This document shows positions 6,750 to 14,941 of a DNA stretch of 16,312 bases, piece by piece. Each line of letters opens with the position of its first letter. Position 1 is the stretch's first letter. Position numbers and translations under genes: made by a program. The notes under the pieces were generated by a model. It was not told where the DNA came from. It was given only the letters and a program-made list of their open reading frames with translations, and did no database searches. This DNA comes from Bacteroidota bacterium (GTDB lineage: Bacteria; Bacteroidota; Bacteroidia; Bacteroidales; F082), in assembly GCA_002686705.1 (NCBI GenBank), contig NYYH01000062.1:1-16312 (forward strand). The letters are read 5' to 3'.

Positions 6750-9188
6750 ATGATTTGGAGTTATATAAAAATTGCTTTTAGAAATTTACTCAGGTACAAG
6801 TCATTTTCATTAATAAATATACTTGGTCTATCTATTGGATTGTCAGCTTCTTTACTAATAGCTTTATGGGTTTTTGATGAATTAAGCTATGATAAATTTA
6901 ATGATAATTCAGAGCAATTATACCGTATAGAACGCCATATCAACTTTGATGGAAAAATTTTCGATGTACCTGTAACCAGTGCTATATATGCACCAACCAT
7001 CAAAAAGGATGTTCCACAAGTAGTTGATTACTCACGTATTTATCCGATTGAAGTGTCATTAAAAAATCACATGAATGACAATCAGGAGGAGCGTGTTTTT
7101 TTCTGTGATAAAGGCTTTTTTAATTTATTTACTTTTCCTTTAGAGCGAGGAGATCCAGAAACAGCATTAGTAGAGCCTTATTCAGTTGTCATTACTAAAA
7201 AAGCTGCTTTAGCATATTTTGGAGAGGAATATCCGTTGGATAGTATGCTTGAAATGGAATGGGGAGATGAGATAAAAATGTTTAGGGTAACAGGTATTCT
7301 TGATGAACTTCCAACTCAAAGTCACTTTCAGTTCGATGTACTAGCTTCCTTTGAAACTCTTGAAGAATTGATGCCTGAAAGACTGAAAACATGGCTTAAT
7401 AACTATTTATATTCCTATATTCTTTTGCATAAAGATGCTACACCGGATGATGCCAAACCTAAATTGATGAATATAGTTGAGGAGTATATTGCGCCTGCAT
7501 ATGCTGCCTTTTTGCCCGATGCAAAAGCACTTGATAAAATTCATGATATTTATCAAATAACATTAAGGCCCGTTGAAGACATACACCTTAATGCTAATCT
7601 CATGTGGGAAATAGAACCACAAGGGAATATGACATCTGTGTATATTTTTAGTATCGTTTCTGTATTAATACTCATAATGGCTTGCTTTAACTTTATGAAC
7701 CTATCAACGGTACTTGGTGGGAAACGATCACGTGAAGTAGGAATTAGAAAAACATCCGGTGCTACCAGATCACAATTAGTAGCACAGTTTCTAAGTGAAT
7801 CAAATGTTATAGCATTGGTTTCCTTATTAATTGCATTGCTCATAATAGAAATCGTTTTGCCAGGTTTTAACAGCTTTACAGATAAGAACTTATCTTTACA
7901 TTCTTTCCTAGACCCAAAATACCTTCTTGTGTTGGTTATCATTGTAGTTGGGAGTGGAATATTAGCAGGATTGTATCCTGCATTCTTCTTGTCACGCTAC
8001 AACCCAATGGTAGTATTACATAAAAATGATGAGCCCCAAGGTTCTAGATTCTCATTTCGTCAGGTATTAGTTGTTTTTCAATTCAGCATCTCAATTTTGC
8101 TAATTATTGGTACCATAACAGCTTATCTCCAGATAAAGTATTTTTATGATAAACCCTTGGGTTACGATCAGGAAAATTTATTTGTAATATCCACCGAAAG
8201 CCATGAAGTACGAACAAGATTCGATGCCTTCAAAACCAGTCTGTTTCAATACCCTGAAGTGAAGAAAGTTACTAATTCTGGTTCAATCCCCGCTGCACAA
8301 GATTTTTCTGATAGCGGATTTAAGACTGAAGAAATGGAAGACATAATTTCATCTATTGTTATTGGAACAGGTTATGATTTCTTCGATACTTATGGAATTG
8401 AATTTATAGCCGGACGTCCTTTTTCCAGAGAATATGGCACTGATACTGCTTATAAATATATTGTTAATGAGCAACTTACAAAAAAGATTGGTATTACTAA
8501 TCCAGAAGAGGCCGTTGGAATTCATTATGGCTCATTTAATCAAAATGGAGAATTTCTACAAGGCGAAATTATAGGAGTTGTGAAAGATTTTCATTTTAAA
8601 CCTCTCGATAAAGAAATTGAACCGATAACCTTTTCATTAAATGAAGAGTGGATGGAATATATAACAATCAGATATAGTACTACTGATTTACCTCTATTTA
8701 TTGAAAAAATGGAAGCAGAATGGAAAAGTCACTTCCCTCATGAAGCCTACACGTACTTTGTTTTAAAAGACAGGTACGAGAGTTTATACGTTAACGAATC
8801 GAGGATGAAAAGTATACTACTATATTTCACTTTCCTGGCTATTTTTATTGGATGTTTAGGATTATTTGGATTAGCAGCTTTCATAGCACAACAAAAATCG
8901 AAGGAAATCGGAATACGGAAAGTACATGGTGCTTCAGTAAGCAGTATCGTAACATTACTTACCCGTCAGTTCACTTATTGGGTTTTACTGGCAAATATTA
9001 TTGCATGGCCAATTGCTTTTTATTTTTTAGATAATTGGTTATCTAACTTTCACTATCGTATCAATATGCCTTATTGGGTATTTTTTGCATCCGGAATACT
9101 AGCTTTAGTTCTGGCAATATTAACGGTTGGCTACAGGGCATTTAGATCGGCGACTTCTGATCCGTTAGATTCTATAAAGTATGAATAA
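6750..9188 (+). CDS. FtsX/MacB-like ABC permease (intact copy)
   Basis: An 812-residue inner-membrane permease of the Bacteroidetes double-FtsX form. A first helix (about 20-42, after the basic start FRNLLRYKSF) is followed by a periplasmic MacB_PCD-like core (about 45-290). Next come a first FtsX block with helices near 296-316, 352-370 and 391-412, a helix at about 437-460, a second periplasmic domain, and a C-terminal FtsX block with three helices between about 690 and 800. The cytoplasmic coupling motifs SREVGIRKTSGA (328-339) and SKEIGIRKVHGA are both present, one per block. They are where the ATPase engages. The length agrees with the second, frameshifted permease (about 802 residues when repaired). 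It probably works with the adaptor and the ATPases of the same operon to move a substrate from the periplasm or inner-membrane outer leaflet. Confidence 0.9.
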   Translation: MIWSYIKIAFRNLLRYKSFSLINILGLSIGLSASLLIALWVFDELSYDKFNDNSEQLYRIERHINFDGKIFDVPVTSAIYAPTIKKDVPQVVDYSRIYPIEVSLKNHMNDNQEERVFFCDKGFFNLFTFPLERGDPETALVEPYSVVITKKAALAYFGEEYPLDSMLEMEWGDEIKMFRVTGILDELPTQSHFQFDVLASFETLEELMPERLKTWLNNYLYSYILLHKDATPDDAKPKLMNIVEEYIAPAYAAFLPDAKALDKIHDIYQITLRPVEDIHLNANLMWEIEPQGNMTSVYIFSIVSVLILIMACFNFMNLSTVLGGKRSREVGIRKTSGATRSQLVAQFLSESNVIALVSLLIALLIIEIVLPGFNSFTDKNLSLHSFLDPKYLLVLVIIVVGSGILAGLYPAFFLSRYNPMVVLHKNDEPQGSRFSFRQVLVVFQFSISILLIIGTITAYLQIKYFYDKPLGYDQENLFVISTESHEVRTRFDAFKTSLFQYPEVKKVTNSGSIPAAQDFSDSGFKTEEMEDIISSIVIGTGYDFFDTYGIEFIAGRPFSREYGTDTAYKYIVNEQLTKKIGITNPEEAVGIHYGSFNQNGEFLQGEIIGVVKDFHFKPLDKEIEPITFSLNEEWMEYITIRYSTTDLPLFIEKMEAEWKSHFPHEAYTYFVLKDRYESLYVNESRMKSILLYFTFLAIFIGCLGLFGLAAFIAQQKSKEIGIRKVHGASVSSIVTLLTRQFTYWVLLANIIAWPIAFYFLDNWLSNFHYRINMPYWVFFASGILALVLAILTVGYRAFRSATSDPLDSIKYE

Positions 9189-9205
9189 AATTAAAAATTA
9201 ACAAC

Positions 9206-9475
9206 ATGAGAGAAATAGTAATCTTAATACCAGAAATAGATGTCGAGCAAAATGTAGAAATTGATGTACGCATTAATGGCCGAAAAAGAACTTTGAAATA
9301 TAGGGTGGAATTATTAAGATGGGAAGGTAATGATACCGAAAATAGAGTGACTACACTAAAGCATAAAATCAATGATTACGATAAGGATTGGGAATTAGTA
9401 GAAATAGGAGCTCCTTCCTTGAACGAAATCCCAATGGTTTTTCGTAAAAAAAGTGTAGAAAATAATATGCATTAA
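9206..9475 (+). CDS. Small conserved-looking protein of unknown function in the efflux operon
   Basis: An 89-residue protein with no signal peptide and no membrane segment, so probably cytoplasmic. It is charged and predicted mostly beta: alternating strands MREIVILIPEIDVEQNVEIDV, a short basic turn (NGRKRT), then YRVELLRW. A helix-like stretch (ENRVTTLKHKINDYD) and the tail WELVEIGAPSLNEIPMVFRKK follow. It is set between the two permease genes with gaps of 17 and 15 nt, the spacing seen elsewhere in the operon, which argues for a real, co-translated gene. No known domain was recognised. Being next to the ATPase/permease pairs, it could be a cytosolic accessory or regulatory subunit; this is inference only. 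Confidence 0.7.
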   Translation: MREIVILIPEIDVEQNVEIDVRINGRKRTLKYRVELLRWEGNDTENRVTTLKHKINDYDKDWELVEIGAPSLNEIPMVFRKKSVENNMH

Positions 9476-9490
9476 AGTCCTGTTTTTCTA

Positions 9491-11897
9491 ATGTGGCTGA
9501 ATTATATAAAAATTGCTCTTCGTAATTTAGGAAGATATAAACTCTACACCCTGATAAATATTTCAGGATTAGCCATTGGAATAGCAAGTTTTATTTTAAT
9601 TTGGTTGTATATATTTGACGAATTGAGCTATGATAGATATCATAGCAAGGCAGAAGATATTTACAGACTTGTTAATGTATATGATTTTGAAGGTGTTGGT
9701 GAGAATTCTGCAAGCAGTCCGTTCCCGGTTTCAGTTACATTAATAAAAGAGTATCCCCAACTAATCAAAAATATTACAAGGATTTTTAACAGGCAAGAAC
9801 CTCGTTCCCTTATTCAACATGGAGATATTATTTTTAATGAACGATATTTCTTTTTTGCTGATTCAACTTTTTTTCAAATTTTTGATTTTGAATTTATAAT
9901 AGGTGATCCCAACACAGCTTTAGATGAAATTAATACAGTAGTTATAACTGAATCAACCGCCAAACGTTATTTTAAAGAAGAAAACCCTATTGGAAAAACT
10001 TTCAGATTTGAAGATCGTCTGGATCTGAAAGTTACAGGGCTAATTAAAGATGTTCCGCAAAATTCTCATTTTAAATTCAACATGATGGCATCCTTGTCAT
10101 CAATGCGTAATTATTACAGAGGAAGGTTGCCAAATTCGTGGGTTTGGAATCCTTGTTGGACCTACATGATAATAGAAAAAGGAAAAGCTGAAGAACTGGA
10201 AAGTTTTTTCCCAAAATTTATTGAGAATTATTTTTACGATGCAGAAAACGAATATATTTCACTATATCTGCAACCCTTGGTTGACATCCATTTAAAGTCG
10301 AAACTCGATTATAAGATTGAACCTAATAGCAATGCCGGTTATATAAGAATACTACAAGCTATTGCTTTTTTCCTACTAATTATTGCAATTATAAATTATG
10401 TGAACCTTGCTACTGCAACTGCATCAGGAAGGGCAAGAGAGATTGGTGTTAAAAAAGTATTTGGCGCTTATCGGCGTCAGTTGGTTTATCAGTTTTTGTT
10501 TGAGTCGATAATTTTGTCTATGATAGCTTTGTTTGTTGCTATTTTCTTAATTGAATTATTACTTCCGACGTTAAATAGCTTTAGTAATAAAAGTATAAAC
10601 ATCTCTTTACTATTACAACCTGCCTATTTCTTTGGTATCATTGCTTTAGGTATTGGCACAGGCCTTGTCGCAGGTTTCTATCCGGCAATATATTTGTCAG
10701 TTTTCAACCCTATAATAGTACTAAATAGTAAAGTAGCTCAAATTGCAAGAAGTGGTTTAGGAAGAAAAGCACTAGTGATAATTCAATTTATCATTTCAAT
10801 TGTTCTTATAATCGTTACACTAAACATCTTTACACAGATTAAATTTCTGGCCACGGCAAAAACTGGGTTTGATAAAAAGAATATTTTAATACTACCTGTT
10901 AGTAGAACTGCTGTATCAAGGAAGTATGAAACTTTCAAACAAGAACTACTTCAAAATCCAAATGTGGTTAGTGTAACAGCTATGGATGATATTCTTGGAG
11001 TTGCTCATAACACACGAATTCAGACCTGAAGGTTTTCCTGAAAATCAGTGGCAATTTTATCCTGCCCTTGTAGTTAGACACGATTTTATAAAAACTTTCA
11101 ACATAGAAGTACTTGCAGGTCGTGCTTATAACAGAGATATGAAAACTGATCCAATGAATGGGATGCTAATAAATGAAGCTATGGTACAGCATCTTGGTTG
11201 GGAGAGTAATGAGGCTGCGCTTGGTAAAAAATTTGAATCTCGGCAAGGTAAAGAAAGGGTGATAGGTGTTGTTGAAAATTTCAATGCTACTTCTTTGCAT
11301 GAAACGTCTGGCCCGTTCGCATTAAATATTAAGGAGACTCCTAATGTTGTAAACTTCTTCCTGAAATATATTGCAATCAAAATTGTTCCTACTAACTCAG
11401 AAGAAACTATTGCCTTTCTCAAGGAAAAATGGAATGATACAGAATCAGGGCGACCGTTCGAATATTTATGGTTAGATAAAGAACTTAGTGGTTTGTATAT
11501 TGATGAAGTTGTACTAGGGACTTTATCCTTAATATTAACGATTATTATAATCTTTATTGCGATGCTGGGCCTATTCGGGTTGGCAGCATTTATGACGGCT
11601 CAGAGAAATAAAGAGATTGGAGTTCGTAAAGTATTTGGAGCCGACCAGCTTTCGATTATAAAATTATTGTCGTTAGAATTTGTACGATTATTATTAATTG
11701 CATTAGCATTCGCCTGGCCCATATCCTATTGGCTCATCGATGAATGGCTTAACTATTTTGCATATCAATCAGCAATCGACTGGATAACATTTGTTTATGG
11801 TGCGTTAGTCGCTTTTGTACTGGCAATGTTGGTTACAGGAACCAGAGCTTATATTGCATCAACAGCAAATCCAATTGAAACATTAAAATATGAATAA
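9491..11897 (+). pseudogene. FtsX/MacB-like ABC permease, second copy, split by a 2-nt frameshift
   Basis: Two overlapping reading frames encode the front and back of one permease. The front (9491-11029, 512 residues) has the helix after LRNLGRYKLY, the periplasmic core, the coupling motif AREIGVKKVFGA and the helices of the first FtsX block. The back continues in another frame (in frame from about 11016 to 11897), with the second periplasmic domain, the coupling motif NKEIGVRKVFGA and three C-terminal helices. The break falls in a short AC run at 11010-11015. Restoring one AC unit gives HNTHEFRPEG and a single product of about 802 residues, the same size and plan as the 812-residue permease upstream. 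As written, the gene would yield a truncated protein lacking the last helices and one coupling helix. It may be a recent null mutation, a reversible slippage event or a base-calling error. The remainder shows no other damage. Confidence 0.88.
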
Positions 11898-11950
11898 TAC
11901 AACACTATAAAGAATTAATTATAAATAAAATATTAATAAAAAAAATACCA

Positions 11951-12631
11951 GTGATAAATACAGTAAACCTTACAAGAATTTTCAGGACTGACGAAGTGGA
12001 AACAACTGCTTTGAATAAAGTGGATCTAGAAATTAGAAAAGGTGAATTTGTGGCAATTATGGGGCCTTCCGGTTGCGGAAAATCCACTCTTCTAAATATA
12101 CTTGGATTATTGGACTCACCTACAAATGGTGAATTTTACTTTAACAGCGAGAATGTATCTGGGTACAATGAGCGACAACGCTCGAGGCTTCGAAAAAGTA
12201 ATATCGGCTTTGTATTTCAAAGTTTTAATTTAATTGATCAGCTGACCGTTTTCGATAATGTTGAATTGCCTCTCACCTACCTTAACTATAGCAACAAAGA
12301 GCGTAAGTCACTTGTGAATGAGGCACTTAAAAAAATGCAAATTACACACCGTAATAAACATTACCCTAACCAACTTTCAGGTGGACAACAACAACGTGTT
12401 GCGGTTGCTCGTGCCGTTGTTTCAAAACCAAGTTTGATTTTAGCTGATGAACCAACAGGAAATCTCGACTCTACTCATGGCGATGAAGTCATGGGCCTAC
12501 TTAAGGGATTAAATGATAAAGGAACCACTATCATTATGGTAACCCACTCCCAGAGGGATGCTGAATACAGTGACCGTATTATTCATTTATTTGACGGACA
12601 GATATTATCAGAAAAAATAAATAAGGGATAA
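11951..12631 (+). CDS. ABC transporter ATPase, MacB/LolD type (second copy, GTG start)
   Basis: A 226-residue ATPase, co-linear with the one at 6058-6744 and about 70% identical by eye. It carries Walker [11 protein letters not shown]-loop FVFQSF, signature LSGGQ, Walker B LILADEP and switch His in MVTHS, all at equivalent positions. Translation appears to start at GTG (11951). This start aligns with the ATG of the first copy, and no ATG lies usefully upstream. It follows the broken permease by 53 nt and is the last gene of the operon. It may be the partner of that second permease, or the two ATPases may pair on the intact permease. The nucleotide-binding site looks fully functional. Confidence 0.9.
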   Translation: MINTVNLTRIFRTDEVETTALNKVDLEIRKGEFVAIMGPSGCGKSTLLNILGLLDSPTNGEFYFNSENVSGYNERQRSRLRKSNIGFVFQSFNLIDQLTVFDNVELPLTYLNYSNKERKSLVNEALKKMQITHRNKHYPNQLSGGQQQRVAVARAVVSKPSLILADEPTGNLDSTHGDEVMGLLKGLNDKGTTIIMVTHSQRDAEYSDRIIHLFDGQILSEKINKG

Positions 12632-12693
12632 TTTTTCATTCGCTGCTCTTTATTATAATAAGCGTCTTCTCCATATTGCTTTTTCATTTTTAT

Positions 12694-12701
12694 TATATTT
12701 G
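12694..12701 (+). promoter_or_regulatory. Bacteroidetes-type -7 element for the decarboxylase gene
   Basis: TATATTTG is an exact TAnnTTTG match in the 164-bp gap between the operon and the gene at 12796. A TTG at 12676-12678 could serve as a poor -33 element (15-bp spacing, slightly short). The leader would be about 88 nt. It suggests that the decarboxylase is transcribed separately from the efflux operon. Confidence 0.4.
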
Positions 12702-12795
12702 CCTTATACCTGATAATATTGTATAAATGACCAGCAGCTATGTTCCATTAACCAATCTAATAACAATAAAATACTAACCTTAAAATCTATTTATT

Positions 12796-13929
12796 ATGAG
12801 TGAATCTACAAGTATCGTATTACGGTTAAAAAATCTGATTGATTCAAAAGAGAACTATAAAATTGAACTTGAAAAATGTATTACTGAGGCAAACTGGACG
12901 CCTCCCTATAGTGAGAGCCCGATTACTAATCTTGACGGCTTCTATGAGTATCTGGATAAAATGATGCTCCTAACGCCTGTATATGCAACCTTCAGCAACC
13001 TGTTCCACGGACTCTATTTTATCATTTGTCAGCGCGGTAACAAGTTTCAGATGGATCCGGAATTTGCCGAGTTTAAAATCTGGATGGTACTATTTGCACA
13101 GCAATATGGTGCTTTCCTTAATAGCCCTCAATCAGCTAATGACCTCAGATCATTTACAGATGATAAAGGGTTTGTAATGGAAAATTTCATAGTTCCTCCA
13201 GGAGGCTTCAATAATTTCAATACATTCTTTTGCAGGTATATAAAGCCAGGAAAAAGGCCTATAGGCACAAAAACTTTGGCCTATGTTAACTCTCCCAACG
13301 GTCTTGCTCCTAACCCAAAGGAAGACCCAAGTGATATTCATAAAAATATGGCTGATGACAATATAATAACTGTTCCGGCAGATAGCGTATTTGAAGGTTC
13401 CTGGAAAATTAGTGAAAAGAACACGGTTACTGTTTCTAAAGGCAATACCTATTCAATTGAAACATTACTGAAACATAGCATATATGCCGACAGATTCAAA
13501 AATGGAATATTCACTCATAGTTATTTGACTGTTCTGACATATCACAGATACCATACACCTGTAAGGGGAACCATACTCGAAAAAAAGGTTCTCACCGGAG
13601 ACGTTTTTGCCAATGTACTTAGAGACAACAAAGGTGATCTGGGTGCAACTGACTTTACTGATTATCAGTTTAATCAGGAGCGAGGTATGTTAGTCATGGA
13701 TACACCAGTTGGCTTGGTTGCTTGTTTACCAATTGGAATGGATGTTATTTCCTCTATTAATTTCAGTGTTGACGAGGGTGACTATCTTAACAAGGGTGAT
13801 GAATTTGGTAATTTCTTATTTGGTGGCTCTGATATGATAATGCTTTTCGAGAGGGATGATATTGACATAAAAGTAACTGAAGTTGGCAAATTGTATAAAC
13901 TTGGACAGGTATTTGGCGTAGTTAAATAA
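12796..13929 (+). CDS. Phosphatidylserine decarboxylase-family (PsiD-like) pyruvoyl enzyme
   Basis: A 377-residue protein. The C-terminal half is a phosphatidylserine-decarboxylase fold: YHRYHTPVRGTI (249-260) with the conserved His residues, GLVACLPIGMDVIS (306-319), and a C-terminal FGNFLFGGSDMIMLFE (337-352). GGSD (343-346) stands where bacterial Psd has LGST. Ser345 would be the self-cleavage serine that becomes the pyruvoyl group. The N-terminal 150 residues, including GFYEYLDKMMLLTPVYATF and the PPGGFNNFNTFFCRYIKPGKRPI-type block at 134-156, match the extra domain found in PsiD-type tryptophan decarboxylases and related fungal and bacterial proteins. Ordinary bacterial Psd lacks this domain and is usually a membrane-linked enzyme next to pssA. 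No signal peptide is seen, and no lipid-synthesis neighbour is present. The substrate may therefore be an amino acid rather than phosphatidylserine. The fold is confident, the reaction is not. Confidence 0.8.
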   Translation: MSESTSIVLRLKNLIDSKENYKIELEKCITEANWTPPYSESPITNLDGFYEYLDKMMLLTPVYATFSNLFHGLYFIICQRGNKFQMDPEFAEFKIWMVLFAQQYGAFLNSPQSANDLRSFTDDKGFVMENFIVPPGGFNNFNTFFCRYIKPGKRPIGTKTLAYVNSPNGLAPNPKEDPSDIHKNMADDNIITVPADSVFEGSWKISEKNTVTVSKGNTYSIETLLKHSIYADRFKNGIFTHSYLTVLTYHRYHTPVRGTILEKKVLTGDVFANVLRDNKGDLGATDFTDYQFNQERGMLVMDTPVGLVACLPIGMDVISSINFSVDEGDYLNKGDEFGNFLFGGSDMIMLFERDDIDIKVTEVGKLYKLGQVFGVVK

Positions 13930-13931
13930 AT

Positions 13932-13976
13932 CAAATCCTCCTCTTTCCAATTTCGTTAAATTTTTAATTATTTTTA
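13932..13976 (-). pseudogene. Remnant of a GIY-YIG gene start and its upstream DNA
   Basis: The stretch 13932-13987 aligns without gaps to 14825-14880, the 5' end of the GIY-YIG gene and its upstream DNA, with about ten mismatches in 56 bases. On the minus strand, codons for E-R-G-G-F follow a TTG at 13950-13948 that replaces the ATG. Homology then stops three bases after the decarboxylase stop codon. It is a truncated copy, not a working gene. Confidence 0.6.
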
Positions 13977-14130
13977 GACTCTCACGGTCGTTCCTCCCTC
14001 ACCTGCCTGCCGGCTAGGCAGGGAGTTAAACGTTCTGTTTTTTTAGTTGTGTACTACCCCACCCTACACAGAATCGTTTAATTCTGAGGCATTTCTAGGT
14101 AAGCCTGTGCGTAAGCATGCCGTAAGAATC
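13977..14130 (+). repeat. Palindromic repeat element R1 (with nested REP-like hairpin)
   Basis: This is the first copy of an imperfect palindromic element. The outer arm GACTCTCACGG (13977-13987) pairs with CCGTAAGAATC (14120-14130). Inner arms read GAGTTAAACG (14023-14032) and CGTTTAATTC. It differs from R2 and R3 by a 21-bp GC-rich insert near 14002-14022. From 14012 to 14182 it is identical to 16142-16312 except for two C/T differences (14084 and 14095). It has no coding pattern. Confidence 0.85.
14002..14022. repeat. REP-like GC-rich hairpin, intact IS110 target
   Basis: Arms CCTGCC (14002-14007) and GGCAGG (14017-14022) form a short GC-rich hairpin around TGCCGGCTA. R2 and R3 lack it and read CCTCAGAG straight through. 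The matching hairpin in the next repeat copy is split by the IS110 element between 14904 and 16142, so this copy shows the empty target site. Confidence 0.75.
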
Positions 14131-14180
14131 CGGAACTTATTTATACGATGGTTGTTGGGTTTTCATGTTTGTTCAATTGA

Positions 14181-14312
14181 GACTCTCGCGGTCGTACCTC
14201 CCTCAGAGTTAAACGTTTTGTTTTTGAGTTGTACACTGCCCTACGCCACCCAGAGTCGTTTAATTCTGAGGCATTTTCAGGTTGGCTTGTGCGTATGCAG
14301 GCCGTGAGAATC
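14181..14312 (+). repeat. Palindromic repeat element R2
   Basis: The outer arms GACTCTCGCGG (from 14181) and CCGTGAGAATC (ending 14312) are inverted. The inner arms CCTCAGAGTTAAACG and CGTTTAATTCTGAGG pair over 15 bases with one mismatch. It lies in the same direction as R1 and R3. The 50-bp spacer before it ends in GTTCAATTGA, as does the one before R3. Confidence 0.85.
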
Positions 14313-14377
14313 TCACAATGAAGTAAGGAGCTCATTCTACTCAATTAATTTCTATCTCAACTTTGTTGTTCAATTGA

Positions 14378-14509
14378 GACTCTCACGGTCGTTCCTCCCT
14401 CAGAGTTAAACGTTTTGTTTTTGAGTTATACACTGCCCTACTCCACCTAGCTTCGTTTAATTCTGAGGCATTTTGAGGTTGGCTTGTGTGTGGGTATGCC
14501 GCGAGAATC
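14378..14509 (+). repeat. Palindromic repeat element R3
   Basis: Same length and plan as R2: GACTCTCACGG at the left, CCGCGAGAATC at the right, and inner arms CCTCAGAGTTAAACG / CGTTTAATTCTGAGG. The right outer arm has diverged slightly. It sits 31 bp from the stop codon of the converging GIY-YIG gene and might also act as a transcription-stopping hairpin there (inference). Confidence 0.85.
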
Positions 14510-14540
14510 TATAATTAGTTAATGTCATCTTTGATCAATA

Positions 14541-14843
14541 TTAATCCCAATCATCAAGTTCAAAATAGAGTTCTTTCCACCCTGGGTTAAAATCACCTAT
14601 CAATTTCTCTTTTTTATTTCGTTTCCAAGACTTGATTTGCTTTTCTCTCAAAATTGCTTCTTCGATAAATTGAAAATATTCATAATATACCAGTTTATCT
14701 ACGTTATACTTTGCTGTAAATGAGTTTGGATATTCTTTTGATTTATGTTGATCTATTCTTGCAACCAAATCAGATGTTGAACCAGTATATAAAACTGTAT
14801 TCATTTTTGTTGATGTGATATATGCAAACCCTCCTCTTTCCAT
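14541..14843 (-). CDS. Single-domain GIY-YIG nuclease-like protein (UvrC N-terminal/YhbQ type)
   Basis: A 100-residue protein made of one GIY-YIG domain. The family's GIY and YIG strands appear as FAYITS and VLYTGST, followed by the helix DLVARIDQHKS with the conserved Arg. Downstream come the TAKYNVDKLVYYEYF strand and EEAILREKQIKSWKR, which carries the metal-binding Glu. The tail FNPGWKELYFEL is typical of the small stand-alone members common and often multicopy in Bacteroidota. The family cleaves DNA with one metal ion; the role of these small forms is unsettled. The gene lies among palindromic repeats, and its 5' end and upstream DNA are partly duplicated at 13932-13987. Start at 14843 gives the usual MERGGF-type opening. 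Confidence 0.85.
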   Translation of the reverse strand: MERGGFAYITSTKMNTVLYTGSTSDLVARIDQHKSKEYPNSFTAKYNVDKLVYYEYFQFIEEAILREKQIKSWKRNKKEKLIGDFNPGWKELYFELDDWD

Positions 14844-14869
14844 TTTTACTAAAGTACTACTTATTTTTA

Positions 14870-14904
14870 GACTCTCACAGTCGTTCCTCCCTCACCTGCC
14901 TGCC
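14870..14904 (+). repeat. Palindromic repeat element R4, left part, interrupted by IS110
   Basis: The 35 bases match 13977-14011 with one difference, then stop in the middle of the REP-like hairpin. The other part resumes at 16142 beyond the insertion sequence. Together, 14870-14904 and 16142-16260 rebuild one complete R1-type element. Confidence 0.85.
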
Positions 14905-14941
14905 GAATTCTAAGATAAAAACAAATATTCTATAGATTTTT

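Noticed and set aside
11009..11029. Programmed ribosomal frameshift in the second permease
   Set aside because: No slippery heptamer or stimulatory structure was recognised. A lost AC unit in a short dinucleotide run explains the break more simply.
10986..11897. Back half of the second permease as an independent gene
   Set aside because: Its first ten codons lie in the wrong frame over coding sequence of the front half. The true homology continues directly from the front half after a 2-nt correction.
14072..14215. Integron attC-like sites (GTTTAAT ... GTTAAAC) between neighbouring repeats
   Set aside because: Core-like heptamers are present and inverted, but the resulting cassettes would be only about 40 bp, the loop sizes are unusual, and there is no integrase. 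The simple palindromic-element reading fits better.
14047..14307. Open reading frame across R1 and R2 on the plus strand
   Set aside because: It runs through two copies of a non-coding palindromic repeat, has no family resemblance, and its frame is not kept in the other repeat copies.
13977..14509. CRISPR array
   Set aside because: The repeats are 130-155 bp long with conserved 50-65 bp spacers and internal palindromes, and no cas gene is present.
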